From: Clostridia bacterium
GTDB lineage: Bacteria; Bacillota; Clostridia; Oscillospirales; CAG-272
Assembly: GCA_017504995.1 (NCBI GenBank)
Contig: JAFVQC010000048.1
Span: 1-58,945, forward strand
Direction of reading: 5' to 3'
Length of the DNA stretch: 58,945 nt
How positions within the stretch are numbered: the first letter of the stretch is position 1; every line of letters begins with the position of its first letter. This document shows, one piece after another, positions 16,554 to 26,015 of this stretch. The notes beneath the pieces were generated by a model, which worked only from the letters and a program-made list of their open reading frames with translations, was not told where the DNA came from and made no database searches. Position numbers and translations under genes: made by a program.

Positions 16554-17648
16554 ATGATAAAAATCGAACATCTGGTAAAAAACTACGGCTCCAATTGCGC
16601 GGTAGACGATATCAGCTTCGAGGTGAAAAAGGGTGAGATCGTCGGTCTGCTTGGACCGAACGGCGCGGGAAAGAGCACCACGATGAACATTCTGACGGGA
16701 TATCTGTCCGCGACCTCGGGCAGTGTCTCGGTGGCTGGTCTGGACGTGCTGGACAACCCCTTGGAGGCAAAGAAGCATATCGGCTATCTGCCCGAGCAGC
16801 CTCCGCTGTATCTGGACATGACGGTGGAGGAGTATCTGATCTTCAACTACAACCTCAAGGGCTGTAAGCTGAACCGCACCAGGCACCTGGAGGAGATCTG
16901 TGACGTGGTGAAGATCCGCGACGTATACAAGCGAGTCATCAAAAATCTCTCCAAGGGATACCGTCAGAGAGTGGGTATCGCGCAGGCGCTGATCGGCAGT
17001 CCCGAGGTCATCATTTTTGACGAGCCTACGGTGGGACTTGACCCCAAGCAGATCATTGAGGTCCGCAACCTGCTCCGCAATCTGGGCAAGGATCACACGG
17101 TCATTCTTTCGACCCATATCCTTCAAGAGGTGCAGGCGGTCTGCGACCGTATCGTCATCATCAACAAGGGAAAGATCGTGGCGGACGAGCTGACCGAAAA
17201 TATTACCCGCGCGGTAGAAAATAACCGCCGCTTCTCCCTGAAGATCTGCGGACCGCAGAAGGAAGTGCTGAATATGCTTCGTTCCAAGCCGGGCGTGGTT
17301 TACGCGGAGGTAATGCCTCAGAGAGACGGCGACGCGTATTGCTATACCGTGGAAAGCGAGGTGGGGGTCGATATCCGCAAGAGCCTGTTCTATACCCTTG
17401 CCGAAAAGAACTGGCCCTTGGTTGGCATGGAAGCCCTCGGTATGAGTCTGGAGGACATCTTCATTGCCATCGTGGATCAGTCCGCGCCCAAGAACCGTTA
17501 CGAGCGCCGCGAGCGAGTCCGTTCGGGTAAGGGGCATAGCGAAACCCAGCGAGAGATCGCTAAGACCTTGATGGACAACGCGGGCAAGAAGCAGGGTGGG
17601 GAATACTCCGCGCTGTTCGGTGAAGAAGCCGACAAGGATAGTAAGTAA
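16554..17648 (+). CDS. GldA-like ABC exporter ATPase
   Basis: This 364-residue ATPase belongs to an ABC-2 type export system of the Gld kind. Walker A GPNGAGKST is at residues ~36-44, the signature LSKGYRQRVG near 138, and Walker B IIFDEPTVGLDP near 158. The C-terminal ~120 residues form the ATPase-associated extension common in GldA/NatA-type proteins, with a charged tail. ATG 16554 was chosen because the ABC domain begins directly after it and GGAAAGGAA lies about 13 bases upstream. It heads a four-gene operon with permease, GldG-like and DUF4340 genes. The first upstream promoter candidate (TATACT near 16467) is weak. The substrate is unknown. Confidence 0.9.
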   Translation: MIKIEHLVKNYGSNCAVDDISFEVKKGEIVGLLGPNGAGKSTTMNILTGYLSATSGSVSVAGLDVLDNPLEAKKHIGYLPEQPPLYLDMTVEEYLIFNYNLKGCKLNRTRHLEEICDVVKIRDVYKRVIKNLSKGYRQRVGIAQALIGSPEVIIFDEPTVGLDPKQIIEVRNLLRNLGKDHTVILSTHILQEVQAVCDRIVIINKGKIVADELTENITRAVENNRRFSLKICGPQKEVLNMLRSKPGVVYAEVMPQRDGDAYCYTVESEVGVDIRKSLFYTLAEKNWPLVGMEALGMSLEDIFIAIVDQSAPKNRYERRERVRSGKGHSETQREIAKTLMDNAGKKQGGEYSALFGEEADKDSK

Positions 17649-17663
17649 AGAAAGGAACGGATT

Positions 17664-18410
17664 ATGTTTGCGATTTATAAAAAAGAGCTTCGCTCTTATT
17701 TCATCAACGCCATTGGATACGTTTACGTAGGCGTATTTCTCGCGGCGGCGGCGCTTCTGTGCTGTTATACCACCATTGGTTCTCAAAGCTACGACGCCTC
17801 CAATTACTTTACCGCGCTGATCTTTTCCTTTATTATTCTCATTCCGCTTCTGACCATGAAGCTCTTTGCCGAGGAAAAGAAGCTCCGCACCGAGCAGCTG
17901 CTGCTCACCGCCCCCATTTCGATTTGGAGCATGGTGCTTGGGAAGTATCTGGCTGCCGCCACGATGTTCGTTGGAACGGCGATGATCTCCTGTATCAACT
18001 TTTTCCCTATGTATACTTACGCGCGGGAAGAGCGTCTTGCCGCGCCCTACTCCTCGGAGCATTTGGGACCCGTGACGGCGGAGATCATTTCCTGCCTTGT
18101 GGGCGTGATCCTCATTGGACTTGCCTTTATTTCCATCGGTCTGTTCGTTTCCTCTCTCACCGAAAATCAGCTTGCCGCCGCCGTGATCACCGTGGCGATC
18201 ATTCTGGTGATGCTGGTGCTGGAGCTGGTCAATCAGTATATCGATACCTACGCCATTCGCTTCGTGATCGACTGGGTCTGCGTGCTCAGCCGCTTCTCCA
18301 ACTTTACGGTGGGTATTCTTGATTTTTCCGCCATTCTTTACTATCTGTCCATTTCGGGCGTATTCCTTCTCTTGACGGTGCGTGTGTACGACAAGCGCCG
18401 TTGGGGTTGA
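17664..18410 (+). CDS. ABC-2 permease, GldF-like
   Basis: This 248-residue membrane protein has six hydrophobic segments and the short LRSYFINAIGYVYVGVFL opening of ABC-2 permeases. The loop MKLFAEEKKLRTEQLLLTAPI between the second and third segments is the usual contact region with the ATPase in this family. ATG 17664 follows an AAAGGAACGG RBS, 15 bases after the ATPase gene. It likely forms the channel with the GldA-like ATPase. The GldF name reflects architecture, not evidence of gliding. Confidence 0.88.
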   Translation: MFAIYKKELRSYFINAIGYVYVGVFLAAAALLCCYTTIGSQSYDASNYFTALIFSFIILIPLLTMKLFAEEKKLRTEQLLLTAPISIWSMVLGKYLAAATMFVGTAMISCINFFPMYTYAREERLAAPYSSEHLGPVTAEIISCLVGVILIGLAFISIGLFVSSLTENQLAAAVITVAIILVMLVLELVNQYIDTYAIRFVIDWVCVLSRFSNFTVGILDFSAILYYLSISGVFLLLTVRVYDKRRWG

Positions 18411-18432
18411 TGCAGAAAGGCGGTAACGAGAA

Positions 18433-20100
18433 ATGAAAATGAAATCAGTCAATACCAAAAAGCTTCGATACGGCGGCGTCACCGCGCTTTTGACGGCGTT
18501 GGTGATTGCGGCGGTGATCGTAGGAAACGTGATCTTCTCCGCCTTGGCTCAAAAATTTTTGTGGTACGCGGATCTGACCCCCGAGCTGCTCTTCACCCTC
18601 TCCGACGAGTGTGTGGATCTGATCGCCAACGGAGACGATACCTTTGAAAACAGTTCCTCCCCCATTGAAATGGTGGACAAGTATCGGGCGGAAAAGCGGG
18701 AACAGGATCCTTCCTTCCGTAACGAGGATCTGATGATCAACTTTATCTTTTGCGACGAGCCCGACGTATGGCAGTCCTCCGAGTTGCAGAAGTACGTTTA
18801 CGAGACGGCAAAGCAGCTACAGGAAAAATTCCCCGATTATATCAAGATCACCAATCACGATATTATCTGGAATCCCTCCGCAGTGAGCAAGTACGAGGGC
18901 GCGACCACTACCAGCGTGATCATTGAGTGCGGAACCGAATATCGGGTTCGCGCGCTGAAAGACTTCTATTTTTATTCGAGCGATTCCACCACGCCTTGGG
19001 CGTATAACGGCGAAAAGATCTTTGCCGCGGGTATCCTTGCCGTGACCCGCGCCGAAACGCCCATCGCTTGCCTGACCATCAACCACGGCGAAACAGTGAA
19101 GGATTATCCCCAGCTGTTGATGACACTGGAGACGGCGGGCTATAAAGTGCAGGCGCTGGATCTGGCGACCTCCGAAATTCCCGCGGATTGTCGGTTGATT
19201 GTGGTGTTAGATCCCCAATCCGACTTCCGCGTGGCAGACGGCGTATCCGCAGTGAACGAGATCGGCAAGCTGGAAGCCTTTTTGGACGCGTCAAATTCCA
19301 TGATGGTGTTTATGGGCTCGGATACGCCCCTGACCCAATTTGAGTCTTTTCTGGAGGACTGGGGCATCGTCTTTGATCGAAAACAGGAGGGCGGTACCTA
19401 CCATCCCACGATGATCACCGACCCCTCTCAATCCTATTACGGAAACGGCGGTTATACCATTGAAGCCGAGTACGTGACCGACGGCGGTATGGGCGGAAAG
19501 ATCACCGAGCCCTTGCGCCAAAACGTCGTTCCTCCCGCTATCGTATTCGAGGACGCGATGTCGATCTCTTATTCCGAGCAATTCAAAATGACCCACTATC
19601 AGGATGAGAACGATAGCAGCATTGCTTACGATTACGGTTGGTACAGCGTAGACGGCGTGTCCCGTTCGATCTACGACTTGTTCGTGACGTCGGAGAATGC
19701 CGTGGCGATGGCAGGCGGCTCTGCCTACAAGAAGGCAACGGCAAGCACGCCCTTGAAGCTGATGACGGTTTCGATGGAAAGCAAGACCACGCGAGAGGAT
19801 AACTTCTCCAGCTCGACGGCAACGTCCTACGTGCTTGCTTGCGGTTCTCCTGCGTTTGTCAATACCACCGTCATTAACAATAACGCCTACGGTAATAACT
19901 CCTTCCTCGAATACGCCCTGCGCGCCATCGGTCAGGAGCCCGTTCCCGTAGGGCTGGAATTCAAACCCTTTGGCGACTATACCATTGATACGGTGACGAC
20001 TGCCGAGGCGACCCAGTACACCGTGGTTCTGACCGTGATTCCCGCCGTCGTCGCTCTCGTGGCAGGCGTGGTTGTGATCGTTAGGAGAAAGAACAGATGA
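18433..20100 (+). CDS. GldG-family ABC transport auxiliary protein
   Basis: The protein has 555 residues, with an N-terminal membrane anchor (~15-40), a large extracellular domain, and a second membrane segment at the very C terminus (VVLTVIPAVVALVAGVVVIV) followed by a basic tail. This two-anchor plan with a central Rossmann-like ABC_transp_aux domain matches GldG-type proteins that always travel with GldA/GldF. The block CLTINHGETVKDYPQL resembles the family's conserved start of the soluble domain. It overlaps the DUF4340 gene by four bases, so the two are translationally coupled. What it helps move is unknown. Confidence 0.85.
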   Translation: MKMKSVNTKKLRYGGVTALLTALVIAAVIVGNVIFSALAQKFLWYADLTPELLFTLSDECVDLIANGDDTFENSSSPIEMVDKYRAEKREQDPSFRNEDLMINFIFCDEPDVWQSSELQKYVYETAKQLQEKFPDYIKITNHDIIWNPSAVSKYEGATTTSVIIECGTEYRVRALKDFYFYSSDSTTPWAYNGEKIFAAGILAVTRAETPIACLTINHGETVKDYPQLLMTLETAGYKVQALDLATSEIPADCRLIVVLDPQSDFRVADGVSAVNEIGKLEAFLDASNSMMVFMGSDTPLTQFESFLEDWGIVFDRKQEGGTYHPTMITDPSQSYYGNGGYTIEAEYVTDGGMGGKITEPLRQNVVPPAIVFEDAMSISYSEQFKMTHYQDENDSSIAYDYGWYSVDGVSRSIYDLFVTSENAVAMAGGSAYKKATASTPLKLMTVSMESKTTREDNFSSSTATSYVLACGSPAFVNTTVINNNAYGNNSFLEYALRAIGQEPVPVGLEFKPFGDYTIDTVTTAEATQYTVVLTVIPAVVALVAGVVVIVRRKNR

Positions 20101-22406
20101 GTAGCATTGCGGATAAGAAAAAACAAACGCTGATGAAGCGTCGCAAGCGCGCGATCCTTCTTTGCGCCATTGCCGTGATCCTGCTTGCCGTCGCGCTGGT
20201 TTTCGTGATGGATTACGTCCAGACCATTACCGTGGAGGATGTGGACGGTACGACCTACTATATCCGAAAAAAAGACGGTGTTTACGCGCTGTACGACGCG
20301 GATCGGAATTTGCTTAAAACAGACGAGGCGTACGGGTATTACGTTACCGCCCTTGGGACGCTTATCCGCGTGGATGCCGAAACGGGAGAGCACGAGATCT
20401 TTGCCGTGTTGGATACCGAGGGCAACGAGGTCTACGACCTGTTGTATGCTCGCACGCTGATCTTTCCCCATCTGCAACGGGAGGATATTCTGTCTCTTGA
20501 AATTCATAATTCCAATGGAGACGATTACGTATTCCTTCGTTATAATGAAGAAACGGGAGAAATGGACGCGAACGGAGACTTCGTATTGTTGAACTCTCCC
20601 AGCTCTGCCTTTGATCCTGAAAAATTTTCTTCGTTGATCGTCAATACGGGATACGCCATGTCTACCATGAAGCTGAAGGATCCCATCAAGGACGCAAATG
20701 GCGAATTTTCCGAATACGGGTTGGTTCCCGAAACGAGAATCGACGAAAACGGAAAGGAATACGCCTACGAGCCCGCGTATTTTATAGTGACTGAGGTGAA
20801 CGGCGAGCAGCATAAGATTATTTTGGGAGATATGCTTGTTCCCAAGACGGGTTATTACGCGCAATACGTGTCCATCGGAGCAGATGGGACGGAGACCAAG
20901 CGCGACGCGGTTTACGTGTTGGATATGGATGCGGGAGCTGACGTTCTGGCGACGGTAGAACACTACGTTACCCCCATGCTGACCTATCCCATGGAGCTGA
21001 CGAATTTCGTTGACGTGAAAAACTTCAAGGTCTATCAGCGCATAGAGGGTTCAAAGGCTGGGGACGATGCTGCCGTCATGTACGGGAAGCCCGTTGTTAA
21101 TTTTTCCTACGTGGATTTTTCTTTGCGGGAAAATACGCTGAAAGCCTCGTACCCGTACGTTTTTGCGGAGGAGCTGGACGGCTACACGCCTTCCTTCGTT
21201 GGAATCAGCGAGTGCTTGCAGGGCTTGTACGATCCTGCGCTGGTTCAGGTTTGTAAGCTGGGACCGTCCTTGGAGGATATGGCGAAATACGGCTTGTATG
21301 CTCCTTTGCTGAACGAGGACGAAACGCCCAAGACCGATGAGAAGGGGAATATTCTTTACGGAACTTGCGCGGAGTATACCTTCTCCTTTGATTTTGAGGT
21401 CAAGGATGACGACGGCAATGTGTTGCATACCATGAATCACATGGTTCTGGTCAGCGACAAAAAGCTGAACGAGAAGACGGGAGAGTACGAGAAAACGGGT
21501 AGCTATTACGCTTATACGATGTTGACCAAGGTGACAGAGGACGAAAACGGAAAGCGTACCTATGAGGAAACGGAACTGTATAATATGATCGTTGAGGTAG
21601 AGGATCATACCTTGAATTTCCTCACGTGGGATTCCTATGAGTGGATCAATGGCAACTATATTATCGGAAATATCGTATTCTTGACCGAGATCAACGTGGA
21701 AACGAAGAACTATCAGGCAAGCTTCTTTTCCGACAATTCCTTGTCGGATACCACGGATTCCTTGAACTCCAACCATTTGAGTGTGACTGCCTCCGATTCC
21801 AACGGAAAAACGGCGGATACCATCGGATTGATGAAGGTAACGGATAAAAACGGATATATCTGGCACGTTTCTCCAACCGGATTGAAGGTCTTTGACGCAT
21901 CGGGCAAGGAGCTGGAGATGGCAGAGGGCGTTCCTTATTATGCGAATAACGCCATGGGACGGCAGGCGCTTTGCCGAAACGGCTATATTGAGTGCCCGTC
22001 CTATCGGGTAGAGGTGACTGCCAATACCGTCCGCGTGCTTTACCACAACGGACGGGAGGAGGTACACTGTCGGTATCAGAGCGAATTGTTCAAATCGTTC
22101 TATCAAACGCTGGCGACCTCCACCATTGCGGGCGCGTACGAGATGACCGACGAGGCAGAGGCGGCGCTGGTGAGCGATCCCTCCAAGCTTCTCCTGACCC
22201 TGACGGTCAAGACCCGTGACGTGGACGGAAAAGAGTATACGCTGGTTTGCCGCTTTTATGAGATCGAAGGCGCGCCCAGAAAGGCGTATATCACCATCAA
22301 CGGAAACGGAGGCTTCTACGTGATGAGAAGTCGCGTGGATAAGATCGTGGGCGATGCGCAGAACGTCTTTGATCTGAAGCTGATCGATCCTATGGCAAAA
22401 ACTTAA
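20097..22406 (+). CDS. DUF4340 membrane-anchored protein
   Basis: The protein has 769 residues, with one N-terminal membrane segment (~20-42) and a large outside domain containing repeated modules like FSSLIVNTGYAMSTMKLKD and VSPTGLKVFDASGKELE. DUF4340 proteins sit at the end of GldA-GldF-GldG operons in many phyla, and the context supports the call. The start ATG overlaps the preceding stop (ATGA). It is larger than the usual 300-500 residues, suggesting two DUF4340-like units. A strong hairpin terminator follows. Confidence 0.8.
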   Translation: MSSIADKKKQTLMKRRKRAILLCAIAVILLAVALVFVMDYVQTITVEDVDGTTYYIRKKDGVYALYDADRNLLKTDEAYGYYVTALGTLIRVDAETGEHEIFAVLDTEGNEVYDLLYARTLIFPHLQREDILSLEIHNSNGDDYVFLRYNEETGEMDANGDFVLLNSPSSAFDPEKFSSLIVNTGYAMSTMKLKDPIKDANGEFSEYGLVPETRIDENGKEYAYEPAYFIVTEVNGEQHKIILGDMLVPKTGYYAQYVSIGADGTETKRDAVYVLDMDAGADVLATVEHYVTPMLTYPMELTNFVDVKNFKVYQRIEGSKAGDDAAVMYGKPVVNFSYVDFSLRENTLKASYPYVFAEELDGYTPSFVGISECLQGLYDPALVQVCKLGPSLEDMAKYGLYAPLLNEDETPKTDEKGNILYGTCAEYTFSFDFEVKDDDGNVLHTMNHMVLVSDKKLNEKTGEYEKTGSYYAYTMLTKVTEDENGKRTYEETELYNMIVEVEDHTLNFLTWDSYEWINGNYIIGNIVFLTEINVETKNYQASFFSDNSLSDTTDSLNSNHLSVTASDSNGKTADTIGLMKVTDKNGYIWHVSPTGLKVFDASGKELEMAEGVPYYANNAMGRQALCRNGYIECPSYRVEVTANTVRVLYHNGREEVHCRYQSELFKSFYQTLATSTIAGAYEMTDEAEAALVSDPSKLLLTLTVKTRDVDGKEYTLVCRFYEIEGAPRKAYITINGNGGFYVMRSRVDKIVGDAQNVFDLKLIDPMAKT

Positions 22407-22413
22407 GCTAAAA

Positions 22414-22460
22414 AAAGAAACCGCTTTTGCTATCAAAAAGATGGCAAAAGCGGTTTCTTT
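22414..22460. terminator. Bidirectional terminator
   Basis: A 17-bp stem (22414-22430 and 22444-22460), A-rich on the left and T-rich on the right, lies between the convergent DUF4340 and murE-like genes. Confidence 0.9.
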
Positions 22461-22478
22461 CTTTATAGATTTATTGGC

Positions 22479-23969
22479 TCAGGCAAGCTCAAATTGCTTG
22501 CAATATTTTTCGATGATCGCTGCCTCGCTGAATTCCTCTCTTACGCCGCAAATGATCTGGTAGGATTCGTGTCCTTTGCCCGCGAGGAGTACGATGTCTC
22601 CCTTTTGGGAATGAGAAAGGGCGTATTCAATGGCTTTCTTTCGGTCGGCAATCGCTACGTAGGGGCAGGTCCCGTTGGTGAAATAGGTAGCGATCTCTCC
22701 GATGATAGCGGAAGGGGCTTCGTTGTCGGGGTTGTCCGAGGTGAGAATACAGAAGTCGGCGTCCCGCGAGGCGACAAGACCCAACTCCGCGCGGCGGATA
22801 CGGGTTCTTCCCCCCACCGAGCCAAAGAGACAGATCAAGCGATTTGGCTCGTAGGCGCGAAGGGCTTGAAGAGCTGCCTTGAGGCTGATTCCGTTATGGG
22901 CGTAGTCAATGACGGCGGTTGCACCGTTGGGAAGCTCGTAGGTCTCAAATCGTCCCTTGATGCGGATCGTTCGCAGGGTTGCGGTGATCTCTTCAATGGA
23001 AAGACCGAGCCTCGTGCAAACGGCAATGGCGGTCATAGCGTTGTAAACGCTGAACTCGCCGGGGAAGGCGACCGAAACGGGGAAGCTGTCCTCGCCGTGA
23101 TGGCAGGTGAAGCTGACACCGATGGAGCCGGGGGAGCGAAAATAAGTAATGGCTTGCGCGCAAAAATCGGCGGGAGCGTGAATGGCAACGCCGCAATGCT
23201 CCCCTCGATTGCCGCTGATCATTTCCTTGCCGTATTCGTCGTCGGCGTTGTAGACCACGTATTCCGCGCCGTAATCAGTAAAAAGGGAGTGCTTACAGTG
23301 CTTGTAGTCGTCAAAATCGGGATGCTCGTATTCTCCGATGTGGTCGGGAGAGAGATTGGTAAACACGCAGATCTTGAAGCGAATGCCCCAAACCCTCGCC
23401 ATTTTCAATGCCTGTGAGGAAACCTCCATTACGAGGGTCTTGACCCCCGCGTTCAGCATTTTTCTCATGTAATAATGGAGATCGTAGCTCTCGGGGGTGG
23501 TGTTTACCGTTCCAAAGGAATAATCGAGGAAGGAGATACCGTTGGAGCCGATATACCCCGTGGGAATGCCCGCTTCGTTCAGAACGTGATAGATCATTAA
23601 AGAGGACGTGGTCTTTCCCTTCGTGCCCGTGACACCGATGATGGTCATTTCCTCTGCGGGATTGCCGAAAAAGGCGGCGGAGAGCTGCGCCAGCGCCACA
23701 CGGGTATTGGAGGTAACGATCACGAAGGCGTCGTCGGGGAGCTTTGTGGGATGCTCTACCACGAATACGCGGCACATACGGTTATACGCCGCCCAGGCGT
23801 AATCGTGACCGTCGGCAAGAGAGCCCGAGATGCAGACGAAGATCGAGTCGGAAAAAACCTTTCTGGAATCCGAGCAAAGAGAGAGGATCTCAACGCTTGC
23901 GGGATCGATCCCCGATCGGTTGATGACCTCGGTATAAGAGATGGTGTTCATCAGTTCTTGTAGCAGCAT
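22479..23969 (-). CDS. murE: MurE-like UDP-MurNAc-tripeptide ligase
   Basis: A 496-residue Mur ligase that adds the third amino acid to UDP-MurNAc-L-Ala-D-Glu with ATP. The N-terminal UDP domain carries LCSDSRKV and IFVCISG, the ATP loop is GVTGTKGKTT, TTPES follows, and the C-terminal ligase domain keeps the usual motifs. Its specificity motif reads DNPDNEAP; meso-DAP enzymes have DNPR there, and Lys enzymes such as that of S. aureus have DNPAN. The Arg that holds DAP is therefore missing, so the substrate may be Lys, Orn or another residue, or this may be a second MurE. ATG 23969 has an AAGGAAAGGA RBS. It is the last gene of a three-gene operon after an Asp/Glu racemase. Confidence 0.88.
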   Translation of the reverse strand: MLLQELMNTISYTEVINRSGIDPASVEILSLCSDSRKVFSDSIFVCISGSLADGHDYAWAAYNRMCRVFVVEHPTKLPDDAFVIVTSNTRVALAQLSAAFFGNPAEEMTIIGVTGTKGKTTSSLMIYHVLNEAGIPTGYIGSNGISFLDYSFGTVNTTPESYDLHYYMRKMLNAGVKTLVMEVSSQALKMARVWGIRFKICVFTNLSPDHIGEYEHPDFDDYKHCKHSLFTDYGAEYVVYNADDEYGKEMISGNRGEHCGVAIHAPADFCAQAITYFRSPGSIGVSFTCHHGEDSFPVSVAFPGEFSVYNAMTAIAVCTRLGLSIEEITATLRTIRIKGRFETYELPNGATAVIDYAHNGISLKAALQALRAYEPNRLICLFGSVGGRTRIRRAELGLVASRDADFCILTSDNPDNEAPSAIIGEIATYFTNGTCPYVAIADRKKAIEYALSHSQKGDIVLLAGKGHESYQIICGVREEFSEAAIIEKYCKQFELA

Positions 23970-23998
23970 GATTTTTTCCTTTCCTTGGGCGTGGAGTT

Positions 23999-24748
23999 TT
24001 AAGAGGGAAGCCCGACGGGGCAAAAGCGCATCAGCGCGTCGTCAAAGCCCACGGGCTCTTTTCCGCACAAGCGGATCGAGGCGCAGGCGAGGACCTCTAA
24101 GGAGTCCACGAAGCGCTCGTCGAGAGACGCTTCTTTTTTTAAGAGGGACAGCTCGGTACAACCGAGGATCAGACGCTCACAGCCCCGCGCCAGCAGACGG
24201 TCACAGACGGCAAGAAAGGCGTCCGTGTCGGCAGGCTGTCCTTTTTTGATCTCGTCGTAAATGATATGGGAAACGATTGCCTGATCCTCCTCGGTGGGGG
24301 TCAGGTAGGTCAGTCCCGCTTTGCGGCAGACCTCCTCGTACGCCCCCGACAGGATCGTTCCCTCGGTGGCGAGCATGCCCACCGTGCCGATCCCTTCCCT
24401 TTGACAGAAGGCGACGGTCTGTTCGATAATGTTTATCATGGGAACCGCCGAGGCGGCTTGCATGCTTTCATAAAAATAGTGGGCGGTGTTGCAGGGAATG
24501 GCGATCAGCTCCGCACCGCCGCGGATCAGCCGCTTTACCTCGTCGATCATCACGGGAAGGGGACTTTGGGGAGAGCGTCCCAAAATAAAATCGGTTCGAT
24601 CGGGGGTCGTGGCGCGGGAGGAGAGCAAAAAGTCCAGATGGTCGGAATCCCGTTCGGCGCGGGTATGCTCGGTGAGCAGCTCGCAAAAGTAAACGCCCGA
24701 CATCGGACCGAGTCCGCCCAGAATACCCAAAATAGGATTGGCGTTCAT
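23999..24748 (-). CDS. Aspartate/glutamate racemase family protein
   Basis: A 249-residue, cofactor-independent racemase with GILGGLGPMSG at the start, the first catalytic Cys in IPCNTAH (~residue 85) and the second in LGCTELSLL (~residue 195). The GGLGP opening is that of aspartate racemases rather than MurI. It interconverts L- and D-aspartate or glutamate. It lies between an unknown gene and a MurE-like ligase on the same strand, with 18- and 29-base gaps, so a role in supplying a D-amino acid for cell wall precursors is a reasonable inference. Confidence 0.88.
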   Translation of the reverse strand: MNANPILGILGGLGPMSGVYFCELLTEHTRAERDSDHLDFLLSSRATTPDRTDFILGRSPQSPLPVMIDEVKRLIRGGAELIAIPCNTAHYFYESMQAASAVPMINIIEQTVAFCQREGIGTVGMLATEGTILSGAYEEVCRKAGLTYLTPTEEDQAIVSHIIYDEIKKGQPADTDAFLAVCDRLLARGCERLILGCTELSLLKKEASLDERFVDSLEVLACASIRLCGKEPVGFDDALMRFCPVGLPS

Positions 24749-24766
24749 GGAATGTGCCTTTCTGTA

Positions 24767-25168
24767 TTAAAACTCAAGCGTTCCGTTTGCTTGGAAGGGG
24801 AGCTTTTTGGTGACGGTGTGTGGCTCGGAAAGAATGAAACGGCTTTCCAGCTCGGACACGTGGGGGTGGATCAGGTCAAGCATCTCTTTGGTGGTGGGGA
24901 TCAGCACGAAAAGGGTTTCTTCATATTCCTCTGCCAAGAAAAGAAGCTGTTCCTTGAGAAGCCGTCCGTTCTCTCCCAAAAAGAGACGGTAAAAATCGCA
25001 GAAGGGATTCAGCAGGTCCCAAAGGGTCCTGCGGCTTCCGCCCGCGAAGGAGGTAACACCGTATCGAAGATACAGTCTGAATGCAAGGAGATGGGCGCGC
25101 GGACCGTTTCCCAAAAGAATGGGAAGCACCGATTGCTCCAAAAGCTCCGTCCTCTCGTCCTTTGCCAT
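24767..25168 (-). CDS. Conserved hypothetical protein, 133 aa
   Basis: I do not recognise this family. The protein is short and soluble, starting MAKDERTELLEQ, with a Leu-rich helical middle (LLKEQLLFLAEEYEETLFVLIP) and no signal peptide or membrane segment. ATG 25168 was chosen over an upstream in-frame reading because AAGGAAAGGG lies about nine bases before it and the promoter would fall inside the longer version. It is the first gene of the operon with the racemase and MurE-like ligase. Confidence 0.7.
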   Translation of the reverse strand: MAKDERTELLEQSVLPILLGNGPRAHLLAFRLYLRYGVTSFAGGSRRTLWDLLNPFCDFYRLFLGENGRLLKEQLLFLAEEYEETLFVLIPTTKEMLDLIHPHVSELESRFILSEPHTVTKKLPFQANGTLEF

Positions 25169-25207
25169 ACGCCACCCTTTCCTTACGAATAAATTTTTCC
25201 ATATACT

Positions 25208-25236
25208 ATTATAGCACAGCCGAGACGGCTTGTCAA
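25208..25236 (-). promoter_or_regulatory. Promoter of the racemase-murE operon
   Basis: Read on the minus strand: TTGACA (25231-25236), 17-bp spacer, TATAAT (25208-25213). Both boxes match the consensus. Confidence 0.85.
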
Positions 25237-25329
25237 AGGGTTTTGCGTAAAACGAAGCGAAAATCGTCAAAGAAATCTTTCCTTTTGGGGAAGATATGCG
25301 CAAAAATCAAATTATTTTCCAAGAACCTA

Positions 25330-25358
25330 TTGAAAAATCCGATCGGATTGATTATAAT
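25330..25358 (+). promoter_or_regulatory. Promoter of the acetyltransferase gene
   Basis: TTGAAA (25330-25335), 17-bp spacer, TATAAT (25353-25358), about 40 bases before ATG 25398. Confidence 0.8.
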
Positions 25359-25397
25359 GTAAGGTAGAATGATTGGAGTTTAGCCGAGGGGGACGAA

Positions 25398-25997
25398 ATG
25401 AAACGGGAGAGAATCTGTCAAATATTTTCCGATCTGCCAAGGCTGCAAACAGAAAGACTGCTGCTCAGGAGAATGCTGGTCTCGGACGCGGAGGATATGT
25501 TCCGCTATGCCGAGAGAGAGGACGTGACGACCTATCTGTTGTGGTCGCCCCACCCGACCAAGGGATACACCGCCGATTATCTGCGCTATTTGCAGGGACG
25601 CTATTCTTTGGGAGAGTTTTACGACTGGGCGGTGGTGGAAAAGGAAAGCGGCAGAATGATCGGCACCTGCGGCTTTACCCGCTTTGATTTTCCCCATAAC
25701 TGCGCCGAGATCGGCTACGTGCTCAATCCCGACTATCACGGACGGGGATACGGAACCGAGGCGGCGGCGCGCATCCTTCGCTTTGGCTTTGAGGTGCTGG
25801 AGCTTCATCGGATCGAAGCAAAGTTTATGCAGGGAAACGAAGCGTCTCTGCACGTAATGGAGAAGCTGGGAATGACCTTCGAGGGGTATCGGAGAGATGG
25901 AATGCTCGTCAAGCAAGCCTATCGAACCATCGGCGTTTGTTCTATTCTCAGACATGAATTTGAATCGACGGATCACGAGCGTGATCTGAGGTTATAA
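25398..25997 (+). CDS. RimJ/RimL-type GNAT N-acetyltransferase
   Basis: This 199-residue GNAT acetyltransferase transfers acetyl from acetyl-CoA to an amine, often a protein N terminus in this subfamily. It opens with LQTERLLLRRMLVSDAEDMF, the typical RimJ/L start, and has the acetyl-CoA loop HGRGYGTEAAARILRFGF near residue 118 and the end block VMEKLGMTFEGYRRD. ATG 25398 follows GAGGGGG. The next gene starts 18 bases later with its own strong RBS. The substrate is unknown. Confidence 0.88.
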   Translation: MKRERICQIFSDLPRLQTERLLLRRMLVSDAEDMFRYAEREDVTTYLLWSPHPTKGYTADYLRYLQGRYSLGEFYDWAVVEKESGRMIGTCGFTRFDFPHNCAEIGYVLNPDYHGRGYGTEAAARILRFGFEVLELHRIEAKFMQGNEASLHVMEKLGMTFEGYRRDGMLVKQAYRTIGVCSILRHEFESTDHERDLRL

Positions 25998-26015
25998 AAG
26001 TTTAAGGAGGATATC

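Noticed and set aside
16461..18482. 673-codon minus-strand frame opposite the Gld-type operon
   Set aside because: It runs across two clearly recognised sense genes and their junction, with no domain of its own and no RBS; it is a composition shadow.
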